A stretch of DNA of 64,000 bases, from positions 213,621 to 277,620 of the forward strand of contig NMRA01000020.1 in assembly GCA_002633005.1 (NCBI GenBank), in the 5' to 3' direction. The notes under the pieces are model-generated. The model worked only from the letters and a program-made list of their open reading frames with translations. It did no database searches and was not told where the DNA came from. Shown here in pieces: positions 23,877 through 34,930 of this stretch (positions within the stretch are counted from its first letter, which is position 1; every line of letters begins with the position of its first letter). Source of the stretch: Phoronis australis (lineage: Eukaryota > Phoronida > Phoronidae). Position numbers and translations under genes: made by a program.

Positions 23877-26568
23877 TTAGAATTGCGGCTCTTCACCGGA
23901 ACCGGAAGGCTTGGTCGGTCGGGGACGTCTGCAAAATGTTGCTCTGATCGTGTTGTCTTTGCAGTAAGCTTGGTAGAATTCGCATCTGAAGATTAAAAAC
24001 AAAGGGTAAAATAAAGCTAGGTAAACAGTAGTGCTTCTGTGATTCAAATTGCGCAAGTCTATTGTACTGATTTTATTTATTTTATATTTGTATTCATTCA
24101 GTGACGTGTGACGACGAAATGTCAGTCTAACTGAGAACGGTACATTTTTACACCAAAAAGCTTTGTGACAAGTTTCTCGATTACAACTTTTCGCCAGACG
24201 AGTTGTTTATTTCCATACTGCCAAAATTCTAATAAATGCGACTTAAATTATGGAATGAACAGGAGTCCTTGACAGTCGCTAATTGGATTTTCTCAATTCT
24301 CACATGCAACATTTGTCGACTCCATCTCGACTTGTGGATCAGTGGCATTAGCCTAAAGGGCTATGTTTAAACACAATCACTGTCATCCTTTCGCACGTAG
24401 TCGTAGGAACACGAACTAGTTCTCTTTGGTAATTATCTTGAAGCATTTAGTGGTAACAAGTTGAAAAGGTTAAGATCAAGCAACTCGGTACAAAATGAAA
24501 GTCCAGAAAACCGAGTCAGAAAGTTTGAGAACGTACCTGTTGGCATAAACGTTCTGTTCGCGGTCGCACATTTTGGTAAAGGCATTGGATCTTTGCTTGG
24601 AGCAGTCTTGCTTGAGCCAGTAAGTTTTGCAGTAGTCTGCTCTGGTCGGCCTAGGTCCACGGGTGGGGAGATCCTCGCAAGATCTGTAAGCCTTAATGTA
24701 GACCTTGGGGGCATCCTTTTTCCCCAATTTCGCAATGTCGGCGCATCGTGCCTTGTGGAACTCACACCTGCAAAAAGTGAAATATCACGATTCCGTCCAT
24801 TTGTTTCCGTACTCGACATTTTTCGATTTAAAAATGTAAAAAAATAAATGATAGATACGTAATTCAAGGTTTAATTTATTTTCAAATGTGATATTTTTTA
24901 GATCATGGAATACAACAACGGCACTAACTTGTTAGCGTAGGTTTTTCCGTCAGAGCCGCAAATAGCTTTGCTGCCTTCCTTGCAAACAACGTATTTGTTC
25001 ATGTATTCTTGTGAGCATCTGTCCAGCATTGGTGGCATCGTCGGTTTGTTTTCGCAGTCCCCGCGGAAGACGCGCAATGTTTTCTTCAGCTCACATTCGG
25101 CCTTTTCCAGGAAGCATCTGAAAGCATTTCGACAGTTTCCTAAGCAGTTTTATAAGCGGCTGTTCAATGAACACGAAACAGTTTCATGCTTTACTCTGAT
25201 TCTCGGCTACATTTTTTACTTTATTCGTGGTCCCATTACTACTCCTGAAGTATCATGCGAGTTGCTAATTAAGATCGAGTTAAAAATACACTGAAGCTTT
25301 TGTAAAAATTTTTGGTGAAAATTTGAGAAGAGTGTCAAGTTTTTCATAACAGACACGATGTCGCCATAATAAACTGTGGAAACGTCTTTTCAAGAGTGAC
25401 GTTTACGTTGCGTTCACGCACTTGAACCCGATGGCCGCCCGCCCTATTTGAGAAAAAGCATTGGAAGTGTCTACAGCATATCGTTACAAAACATGCGCGC
25501 AGTTACGACCCATGCGCCTATGCGTAACCTTTGAGTGAAATTATTGAGCATATTTTTTCATTTCAAGTGGGCGAACGTTGAGGAATAGGTGATAAGAGAC
25601 GAGTTCAGTTTAAAGCCCCATTTATCACCATTTTGCTTTGTTTATTGTTAACTGACTAGATTGGTTCTATAATATGCATTCATGTCTATTATGGGTCCTA
25701 GATACGGTAAAATCGCCTTTCCCATTATCAACCGATGTATTATCACAGCCTTATTTAGCGAAATTGGAATTTAATTAGGTGGTAACCTTTTTGAGGTTTA
25801 ATAGGATGAGTGAGAAGAGAAAATGCACACTTGTTCTAAGGAAAAAACGGAGATAAACGATGTGTGCGATGCCACGCTTCAAGGCGAAGGTGTTCTGAAT
25901 CGCTTTAAATTTGACAGCCGAAATGGAGCTTGGCAGTTGGGTTTCCAGGTTTCCCCCAATTGATGAGAACCAAAGAGGCCTATTCTTTCATGGGGATTCA
26001 ATGGAATGAAGATCTTACCCATTTGTGAAAGTGGTGGAATTTTTGCCATCAGATCCACACACAGGCTTTTCTGGGAATTTGCTGCAGTCGGTCTTGCTCA
26101 GACGAGCGCATTTGAAGTAGTTGGGTCCTGCAGCGGCAACTGAAAGAGTGGTGGTGAAAACTTCATGTATGTTTACGAATTCGTCACTATGGCTACGTTG
26201 ATCTATCGGCCGTGGTAAAACGTATTTGTTAGTGTATATAAGTATTTCTTTATAGAATTCTGTGATAAAACCAAAATTAGTTTAGATAGGAAAGTTTTCA
26301 AATTAAATTTAAATTCGCTGTGGTTTGCTACTTGACGCAGAGGATGCCGAATCCGATCAACCGTTGTTAAAAATACCACGCAAAATTGTTTTCAAATAAC
26401 TGTCGTAAATTAGTACGTAGTTTGGGAAATGTCCCCACGATTTCTTTTCTTTTCAATGAAAAGCTGCGTGAAAGGAAAGTAGTATACAAGATTCGAAAGA
26501 AGCGAACGCTCAACAAAAAAAACAAACTCACCACCCAGCACAACGAGAATGACAGCAAGCTTGAACAT
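23877..26568 (-). CDS. Secreted three-Kazal-domain protease-inhibitor-like protein
   Basis: Five exons: 26568-26532, 26139-26019, 25117-24929, 24767-24537 and 23985-23877, all with GT/AG borders and matching phases, giving 228 residues. Exon 1 encodes a signal peptide (MFKLAVILVVLG, completed VAAAGP by exon 2). Domain 1 (residues ~23-74) has PVCGSDGKNSTTFTNGC. Domain 2 (~84-138) has ICGSDGKTYANKCEFHKARC. Domain 3 (~154-203) has CKTYWLKQDC and MCDREQNVYANRCEFYQAYC. CGSDGxTYxNxC is the Kazal signature. Each domain has six cysteines with six residues between C4 and C5, the non-classical (follistatin/agrin-like) spacing. Each C3-C4 loop is cut by an intron just before C4, so domains span exons. 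Domain 3 has DREQNVY instead of GSDGKTY, which may change specificity. The tail is short and basic/proline-rich. The ATG at 26568 is preferred because TATA lies at 26626-26619. The target protease is unknown. Confidence 0.9.
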
Positions 26569-26618
26569 ATTGCTTCGTAGTGACTTGTTCAAAGTGATGC
26601 ACAGCAGATGTCGCCACG

Positions 26619-26626
26619 TTTATATA
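26619..26626 (-). promoter_or_regulatory. TATA box of the Kazal gene
   Basis: TATATAAA on the minus strand, about 50 nt upstream of the ATG at 26568. A start site near 26595 would give a 5' UTR of roughly 25 nt and argues against the in-frame ATG at 26592. Confidence 0.7.
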
Positions 26627-27585
26627 GACCAAGGTCCTCCAACAATATGGGAGTGGGTTGGCCCGGGGAGTGCCGCTGTCCGTTGATATCTATATTGATA
26701 AGGAATGCTTATGTTGACTTTTTAGACATTTTTGCAGCACATGGCGTAATCATCAACAAATATGTGAAGAGTAGCGCAACCTATTGAATGAATTAATGAA
26801 TGAATGACTTATATGGCAAAAGTGCAATTTGAGTGGTTTACGTCACTCATTTCCTTCTCGTACTTGCTCTGTATTGTGCCATCGACTGTGGTCATATGCG
26901 ACTTCACATAAGATAAGATTATCCGTGAGTAGACTGAATAATGACACTATTTCTGATATCTCAACAATCAGCGTGCAAGATGGCGTTCCGTTCAGCTAGC
27001 AAGCACCTGACATCTTCTTAAATTGCAGTAAACGTTATCACCGTGCGACCGGTAAATGGTGACATCCGGCCTACGAGGTGCTTTAGATGATCATGATTCC
27101 CTAAGTCGACAAGATGTATTTTTTTCCAACACTTGTTATTACTGGCTGGTTCTCACTGGAGTCGTTTAGAGTCGTATAATTTATTAAAATGAATTATCAT
27201 TCCAGAGCCATCAGATTCAAAAGGCAGAATGTTACTTCCGGTAGCGTGAGAGGGTGGTGATAGTGTACAGCCGAGGAAAATGGACACTCTTTCCAAATGC
27301 AACGAGAGATAAAATTGTGAAAATATATAAACTCAAAATGACCATCATTTTGCAAATCTGACAGGTAACTGAAATATTTTTCAATTTAGAAACAAACAAT
27401 GTTACACAAAACAGTATAGGATAAGAGTGTAATGATGAAACCCTTTGTGACCAATTGATTCATCAATTCGTCAACATAACTTGTAATATCTATTAATTAA
27501 GGCTATCATTAAACCATTAGAAAAACTCTAAGGTGATGTTTGAACCCAAAGCTATTTAGAAATTGACTGTCTTCCAAAAATTTTG
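26627..27585. other. No gene seen (upstream of the Kazal gene)
   Basis: Non-coding AT-rich sequence with no further motif assigned. Confidence 0.4.
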
Positions 27586-27586
27586 T

Positions 27587-28866
27587 GCAATGTTTTACAC
27601 GTCTTTGCTGCGCAAACCACAAACTGGCCCTCATTTAAACGTGCAGTAAAACGACTGATTGTGTGTATTGTACTCGCGAAATTTTATCGGCTATGCAGTT
27701 TGTTAGTTTGCGACACTTTCTTTGAAATCAAAACTAAGTTTTTAAGTGAGAACATGCATGGGGAAAATTCTAAGAATAAACATCAAACCAATAGAATTTT
27801 TCGTCGATGGACCGAGAATGTTCTGAAACTAAACGTCCAACTCGACAACGTGTTTTTCATCTGTGACAAGAAGGAAAAGAAGGGAGATGGGAAACGAAGA
27901 ATTGCTGAAACATGAACTGTTGTTTGTGCTGTTGAAGCGAGACGGGATGGAGTGTACGAAGGGAGACGTGTTCCTTTAATTTATTGAGCCACTGATTGAA
28001 ACGCTGTGTTGATTAGATGGTCAAAAGACTGCTCGGTGTTCCACCCGCTACAGGCAAAAGGATATCTTTGTTTTTTGAGCTTTCCCTGTTAGTGCTCTCC
28101 TGCCGAAGTTTCATCGGAACCCATTGTGTACTGTAATCAGTCCATTCAACGCGTTGCTGACGCCTGCAGGAGTTAGTGTTTGACAAGTGTGCCATTTTCT
28201 CTTTTCAAGACTATGATTGTTGAGCATGCGCACTGGCGTCCACACTAGAAAATTCCTGGTTTCATGGCGCTGGGTGGCACTGTGCAGTTACACCGTACAC
28301 CCGTTGGCACTCCCTAGAAATAAAATTGATTTTTTGAGGACGGCCAGGCTTGGCGGCAGTTTCAAGATATGCATTGGAAGCAGGTTCAGTGAATCTGGTC
28401 TGCCTGTTCTTGTGAACATGCTGCGAAAAGCTCATTATTTCGGCTATAGATGTCACTTTGTGCAGTGTTACATCGCAGTACAGTGACAGGATTCTGCTGC
28501 CATTGGGTGGCAGCACTTTTGAACCAATTCTGTGAAAGCTGTAATAAATTTGCATTCAAAATCTAGTGTGTCTTCATGACGAACATTGGCAGGAAAGTGG
28601 TGGTTTTGGGCTGAAAATGTCAGTTTCGCGTTTTTTACCACATTTTTTTCTGAGCCTGGCCTTTCAGGTTTTAAGGTGAAATATGACTCACAACTTTTCA
28701 TTTTATTCGTACAATTTTCCACAGTTCTGGGTTGTTTTACACGTCTTTGCTGCGCAAATCACCCACTGGCCGTCATTTAAACATGCAATAAAAAGACAGA
28801 GTGTGTGTATAGTGCTCGCGAAATTTTATCGAGGATTAATACTTTTTGTTAGTTTGCGACATTTCA
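27587..28866. repeat. Pair of about 130-bp direct repeats 1.15 kb apart
   Basis: 27587-27725 and 28735-28866 both begin TTTTACACGTCTTTGCTGCG and run through GCGAAATTTTATCG to TGTTAGTTTGCGACA, with scattered mismatches and small indels. The 1 kb between contains no recognised coding sequence. They could be LTR-like ends of a small element or two dispersed repeats. Confidence 0.65.
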
Positions 28867-29381
28867 TGAGTCCGCTTAAAAATATTTCGGCAAAAAAATA
28901 ATTTACGGATAATAAAAACAGAAGAAGTAAGTTATCAAAGCACAAAAGGTCGCTTGGCATTGCTTTTGAAGCCCAATATTACAACATATCTGGAGTACAT
29001 GTGGAGATAATCTGAGCGGATTTAAGTAGGATAATTCGCTAATGTTAGTAAAGGAAATAATGGTTTCACAAGGCCGCTTTTCCATATAGGTGGCGCTATG
29101 ATAAAGGGCAAGGCGAATAGAGCAATAACAACCATTTTCACTTTACTTTTCACTCCATGTGTGTGATGTCGAAGAAAGTAGCTTAGACCGTGTTCACAAT
29201 TCAGATGACTTGCTGAATCAATTTCAATAGCCACACAATACATTACTATCATGAAGAACGAATTAACATACACAAAATTGGCACCCCTCCAAAAAGTAGC
29301 ATGCAGCTACAGTGCTACAATAAACATTGTATGTGACTACCAAAACATTAAAAACTTTCCCAAGTTATCGTTACCGGGATG
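28867..29381. other. No gene seen
   Basis: AT-rich spacer. The word TATAGGTGGCGCTATG at 29087 is a short palindromic repeat-like motif. Confidence 0.35.
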
Positions 29382-29840
29382 ATTTTCCTTAGATATGCCC
29401 ATGGGCGTGTACTCGGAAAGTGATTTCTTCAGGAGTTTTAGTGACACCAAATAAATGCCCAGGCGTTTATTCAGTAAAAGGAAGCGGAAAGTCAATTTTG
29501 GTTACGCAAATGCCAGCATGGACTGAATACACGTAGACCTAGATTAAGAGGTTCCCGAATTTGGCATTTTTTACTTCAAACTGCGCTTTTAAATTTTGTA
29601 TCAATCAAAGCATAGTTCGCCAACACTTGGTTCGTTTTTGTAAATAATAAATGCTCCTCTAAACTGAGTTTGTGACTAAAAGTTTACGCTGAGCGGGCTT
29701 TTACGAGGAAATTTTAAGATTAAATGCTCCTTGACAACAGAAGTTGTAACACCAAATTAAAGTCCACGAGCATTTATTGTGCATAATTTCCGAATAAACG
29801 CCCACGGGCCTTTCATCGGGTGGGCTTATCTTTAGAAAAT
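29382..29840. mobile_element. Foldback MITE (about 460 bp)
   Basis: Left end ATTTTCCTTAGATATGCCCA then TGGGCGTGTACTCGGAAA. The right end in reverse complement reads ATTTTCTAAAGATAAGCCCA then GTGGGCGTTTATTCGGAAA. Inner blocks also pair (ACACCAAATAAATGCCC with GCATTTA...TTGGTGTT). No coding capacity. Confidence 0.6.
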
Positions 29841-31232
29841 TCCAGTATGTGAAAAGTAGCTTTATAGTATGGGTCATTTACATTCTGATGTGAGCAAAAG
29901 CACTTGAACTTCGAGGATTCATCAATCCTAACCACAAGTGTTTGATGAAATTTGGGACAAACACTACATGCGCTATGTATCACCACGTTACCATAGATAG
30001 AGTCACTGTGTGTTCAGTGTTCGCAATTTTGAAATTCTGTACGCGAGATGCCTTGCTTTTGTTAGTTATTTTTGTCGTATTACTTACTAAATATTTTTAC
30101 AGAGTGATCTTTGGAAAGCAGCATTGTGTAATCTTAGACACCACTTAACACTTTGGTCATGACTGGCAAAAACAAGAAATGATAACTGGAATAACGGTAT
30201 CGCCTTATACTCGAACAGGAGACCCTGACCTTATATATAATCCGGGTCATTTGCATTTTTAGGTGTTCTAAAAGAGCTGCATCATTGGGCCTATTAGGGT
30301 AACACAGTAGAGTGCAGCATGTGTTTATCCATTGCGTTTGAGCATGCGTGAATTATCTGCTTAGAGGGGTATGGAAAGCATGGGGAAATGGTCGATTCAC
30401 CGTGTTTAAAAATTGTACAGTGACAGCAAATGGTCAACGTTACGCTTGGAGGCCATTGCGCTGGATAAAATCAAAGCTTTGCCGAACAGTCAATTTATTC
30501 TAGAAAAACTACCGTAGCTTTAACACTACAGAGTAAAGTACGGGTATACTTAACCAACAAACACAACGGTCAGTAAATTGGTTTTATTAAAAAAAATTTC
30601 GGCCGAGGCTTATTTAATCCCAAAATCCAACACTTGGAGTGACTGGACTGATATGCAAACGATTTTTAGTAAGTGTATTGTGCTATTTTTCGACTTGCAT
30701 GAGGTCGCATAATGGTGAGATATCACTTACAGGTCTAGGATGACCGGCCAAAAATTTCAAGGGGTAAGCCTTCGTAATAGTCTTAAAACCAACATGTTGA
30801 CGCACTTTATTTCTTTGTTTTGGTCGTTTCAGGTGCAGAGAGAGGGAGTTTTAACATATCCCCCTACACCCTAAATCCGTTAATGGCATAGTTTTAACAA
30901 TCCTAGTGATAGATTGCCGTGGCCTTGTGTAATCTCTCTACATTACTAACACAGGGTACTTATTTTCCGCATTCAACACTCCCTCGGGCGCATCCAAAGT
31001 ACCTTTCAATAAACTACCCTGTAGCAACAACAGACTTCTAGGGTAGGGACTGAATCAACCTAGTATTCCTGTCATAAAAAGGCCCCTTGTTAACCTTTAT
31101 GTTAAAAATATTATATCAATGGAATTTCACATATGAAATGGGCAGTGTCAAGACTTGGCAAATGTGGGGTCGACACAAACCTGAGGATTTTTCAAAATAG
31201 TATTTGGCGCGGGAACGCTGCTACTGCGTTAT
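29841..31232. other. No gene seen
   Basis: Only short unconvincing frames, for example 68 codons at 29942-30148, which are hydrophobic but match no family. Confidence 0.4.
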
Positions 31233-32033
31233 TCAAATGAACTCAACGGAATCTCGCACTAGACCTTTCAAGTGATCTGTTGTATCACTTAGTATTCGCA
31301 ATGCATATTTTAGCTTCAGTTTGTTATCCTCGGGTAATGTGTTCATTTCCGTCACTGGACTCGTGTAGCTTTTTATGCCACTGCTGCGAAAGATATCTAT
31401 GGTGTCACGAACTACGGTCAAAATATAGTTTATCCAGCACGGACGATCCTCGACATCGTTCGCCAGCAGGACGCCTTCAAAAGGTGATGTGACGGTGACT
31501 TTCTTTGTCTTTGCCCCAAAAGGCCCGTCTCGGTTTTCACGAACGTCGGGTCTTGTGGTGTCGCAGTTTTTGCCACAAACACACAGTGCAGGTACTGTGT
31601 TTGATTTAGAGCTATTTTTATTACGTTCTGGCAGTTGGCACTCATCCGCACCGTTGTATGGAACGGTGTTTTGAGACCCATTTAAGGACACCAGAGGACT
31701 CTGAAACATATCAACCACACATTGGCTGTCTATGGATACTTCAGCCTTTTCATTGCCTTCCTTCAACAAACTGTCTGTGCAACACTCTTTAGCCGCCTTG
31801 TCCACCTCATGTTTTCCTGCATGGTACTGGTCGTCATTGGTGGACTGTACTTTAGGGTTGAAGTTTTTACGACCTTTCTTTTTCGTCACTCTGAAAATAA
31901 TCAACGGAATTACTACTGAAAGGCTTCTACGACCGACATGCCTACTGTCAGAAAGACTCCTACGGCTCATATTTGTCACGTGAAAGTGACAATGTGCACT
32001 TTGCAGAGTGGGTTGTACGACAATAAATCCCAC
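31233..32033 (-). CDS. Unrecognised ORF, member of a two-copy family with a 69-bp repeat array
   Basis: An open frame of 266 codons on the minus strand ends at 31233. I recognise no domain. From the N-terminus it shows a Ser/Arg-rich stretch (SRRSLSDSRHVGRRSLS) and a short hydrophobic run VVIPLIIF. A lysine-rich patch, a long acidic/polar middle and a small cysteine cluster (ALCVCGKNC) follow. The best-conserved block is TVTSPFEGVLLANDVEDRPC with INYILTVVRDTIDIFR, seen again at 14593-14378. TTATTTTCAG inside the frame at about 31900 could be a 3' splice site, so the real protein may start from an upstream exon and use only residues after about 45. The 5' part of the frame overlaps the repeat array. 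Two divergent copies suggest a gene family or an unrecognised mobile element. Confidence 0.4.
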   Translation of the reverse strand: MGFIVVQPTLQSAHCHFHVTNMSRRSLSDSRHVGRRSLSVVIPLIIFRVTKKKGRKNFNPKVQSTNDDQYHAGKHEVDKAAKECCTDSLLKEGNEKAEVSIDSQCVVDMFQSPLVSLNGSQNTVPYNGADECQLPERNKNSSKSNTVPALCVCGKNCDTTRPDVRENRDGPFGAKTKKVTVTSPFEGVLLANDVEDRPCWINYILTVVRDTIDIFRSSGIKSYTSPVTEMNTLPEDNKLKLKYALRILSDTTDHLKGLVRDSVEFI

Positions 32034-32215
32034 TAAAAACAGCAGTCAGTAGAACACGAGTGATGCACTGTGCACAATGGATTGTACGACAATGACGCCC
32101 ACTAAAAACAGCAGTCAGTAGAACACGAGTGATGCACTGTGCACAATGGATTGTACGACAATGACGCCCACTAAAAACAGCAGTCAGTAGAACACGAGTT
32201 ATGCACTTTCCCCTG
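31985..32215. repeat. 69-bp tandem repeats, right array (about 3 units)
   Basis: Same unit as at 17052-17480. Two adjacent units here are almost identical (repeat at 32044 and 32113). Just outside, TTGTCAC-GTGAAA-GTGACAA at 31972-31991 is a small hairpin containing CACGTG. Confidence 0.85.
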
Positions 32216-32324
32216 TCACCACTTTGGCAGAGTTCCAACTCGAAAATGTGACAGAAGGAGATTCCTCCCCTTGAAATCCCTAAGTAGGGAGTAAACTGAG
32301 CGAACGGCAGCGCCGCATGGAGAA

Positions 32325-32390
32325 GGGAGAGGGTGGGAGAGAGAGGGAGAGAGGGGGAGGNAGAGGGAGAGGGAGAGACTGTATCAGTCA
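32325..32390. repeat. GA-rich low-complexity tract with an N
   Basis: GAGAGGGAGA repeats at 32335-32378 with an undetermined base at 32361. Confidence 0.8.
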
Positions 32391-34689
32391 GAATACAATA
32401 GACACTACGAGAAACAGGCTGTCACATGTATACTGTATCACTCAGAAGACAATAGACTCTACGAGAAACAGCGTCTGGTAGAACCCAAGCGACTCTGCAA
32501 CGTCGAGAAAATATATATTAAGTCTACTTTTGTGTTTTGGACTTATCACATTTAGTGTACTTACATAAACACTACGACAGACACCGCTACTGCGACATGT
32601 AATAGGACGGACACTGTGAGCACAATGGTTATCGTCGACCCGTGGACAGAGCTGTTTGCTTCACTACGGATTTGCATGCTTTCTTTAAAAGAAGAAACGC
32701 GATTCATTTTCTCGATCAAGTTTAATGCACTGATAGTTGACGGGAACTAATTCCTGTAGAGGGGCAATCTTTCGCAGTGCTTACAGTCTGAACTAAGCAG
32801 TGACTTAGTCTAACGAAGTGCGACATGTTTCGGAGATTGCAGAATAACTGTAATACATTATTAAAGTTGGTGGACCCGGGTTTGGTGAATGAGACGCTTA
32901 AAATTCAAATAAAACCAAACTTTTGTATGCGACACGAATTACATTATTTGATCTTGATGCAATGAAGAATTCTCAACGCCGTGTATCTTCACATTCACTA
33001 ACAGTAATAGCGAAAAAAATTAATCGATATCCCAAAAAACCGTGGTCATATGACTGCCTATATAGACATGTTTGGTGAATGAAATCAAAACAGAGAAAAC
33101 TCGAAAATTTTCTGGTCTAGTTTCAATTCCAAAGAAATTCAGAACCAACCAAAACGGTAAAAACAAGAATTACAAAAGATACAATGTACAACAATGAGAG
33201 ATAAACCCAGAAAGCGCTAGAAAGCATTATATCCTGGAGCACAAACACGTGTTGAAAAAGTACGTTTAAGTAATGAAGTAACAGTGTCAAGAACATGGCC
33301 CAATTTCTACTGATTCAAATATTCAAAATTAAGTCAGAAAAACATCTGTCAGAGATTTCTGAATTCTGAGTATTGGATTTCTATCTCAAAAGTTTCAAAA
33401 AAGAAAATTTTCTCGTAAGAAACATAGAAGTACAAAATCCCAACGACACCTTATGCAAAAATTATCGATAAGTGTATAAAGCTTACTATATGAAATTTTT
33501 ATTTGAATATGGTTAACTAAGTTTGAAATATGATGTTCTGAAGTTAGTCAAAAAGATTGCCCCTAGGTTGAAGCTGCGTTTCACTCGGTTTATTTGACTA
33601 AAATACGAATATCAAATTAGGTTCTTTTGCTCTCGTACCATCGGTCTTGCAACATTCCTTGCCGTAACAGGATTTTACTTCCGTTACCAATAGGAACACC
33701 AAAATCATCAAAGTTTCAGAGTTTATTAGGCTTGGCCAACACGAAAATTAAGGATTTGAAAATAGCGCATGCATTGGATGCGACTTGAGTTACCAGTTCA
33801 TTCTACAGTAATCAACATCCGATAAGCTTGGTAATGTTTTTAAACCTAATAGTGCTTCGCTTAATAATTCAACATTGACAGTTAAACGACAAATGCAGCT
33901 TTAAACTTATTCACAACTTTAACGCCGCTGAAACATGCATTGGAGCAGTGGCATAGCTAGGGTTATTGGGGTCCAATCAGAAGACAATGGATGTCGATCC
34001 GTCACCTCCGTCCTTCCAATGTCATTCCACCAATGGAAGTCAATTTTAAATTTGCTCTACACTTCCCCCGTCGGTGCCACCCCCTTTCTAGGTGCCGCCG
34101 TCCCACACGCCCCACCTCCTCTCCTAGCTTTGCCACTTCATCCGAGACGCTCTACCACTACAAACTTCTCCGACTTCATTATAGAACTCGTCCAATTAAA
34201 CTCGGAACAGCTGTGGAACACGCTCAACGAAATTTTTCTTACCAGTATGCAGGCACTGTATCGAAGAATTCAACGATGTATTGGACATAACTATGTCGAT
34301 GGAAACCTCTGGATAGCAGGCCCTAAATTAGTTAAGAAACACAATACATGGAAAAACAAACAAAGTCCACGAAATAATTACTGCACACAGTTTGGAAAGA
34401 AAGACTTTCCTTAACTGAGACCAGAATCACAAAGCAAAATTTTCAATCATCCCCGAGGCCGCGGGCTCAAATCCTGTGCTCCATGGCTGAAGAACAACAT
34501 TGCACCAATTGTTTTTCAGAGACGGTGTAAAGCCCGAAGTAAATGTTAGGTGAGGGCCCGGACCAATTAAAGGCCAAGATCAAGGCTTAGCTTTATATAC
34601 AGTAAACGTTTGTGAGTTCGCAACATTTGTTTTCAGAGGTGAAGGAATCATCAAATTGCAATAAAACTAACAATCAATAAAATAATAAA
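32391..34689. other. No gene seen; possible hAT-like end at 33945
   Basis: AT-rich. GCAGTGGCATAGCTAGGGTT near 33945 resembles the end of a CAGTGGC-type non-autonomous element. A 159-codon frame at 33935-34414 starts inside it and is likely incidental. Confidence 0.35.
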
Positions 34690-34930
34690 TGCAGGCGATC
34701 TGGTCACACGTTGTACCAGAAATGTGCAGGCCGCTCATGTGGCCCATTGCACTGAACACTTGGAACCATTTTATGCATTATTAATATATAGATAAAACCG
34801 AGCTGAGGAGCTGGAGACCTGACTGAAGGGCCTAGCAGTGTGCCCCAGTGGGCCTGGAACCCACGGCCTTGAGTAAAAGAATCGACACTTATCCCGTTGG
34901 GCCACACTGCCACCTCCTCTAGATTCGCGT
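34690..34930 (-). mobile_element. tRNA-derived SINE
   Basis: On the minus strand an A box TGTGGCCCAACGGGAT (34906-34891) is followed by a B box GGGTTCCAGGCCC (34862-34850) at tRNA-like spacing, then a non-tRNA body. A cloverleaf acceptor stem is not evident, so a SINE rather than a functional tRNA. Confidence 0.65.

Larger units (their letters stand above)
22725..26170. repeat. Segmental duplication, right copy
   Basis: Colinear with 7060-7817 plus 11669-14360. It starts around GAAAAGCGAAAGGATTTTTA (22729) and ends after exon 2 of the Kazal gene. It preserves the transposon-free site near 23605-23618. Confidence 0.85.

Noticed and set aside
33935-34414. 159-codon ORF as a gene
   Set aside because: Starts within a hAT-like end sequence, shows no domain and no convincing splice context.
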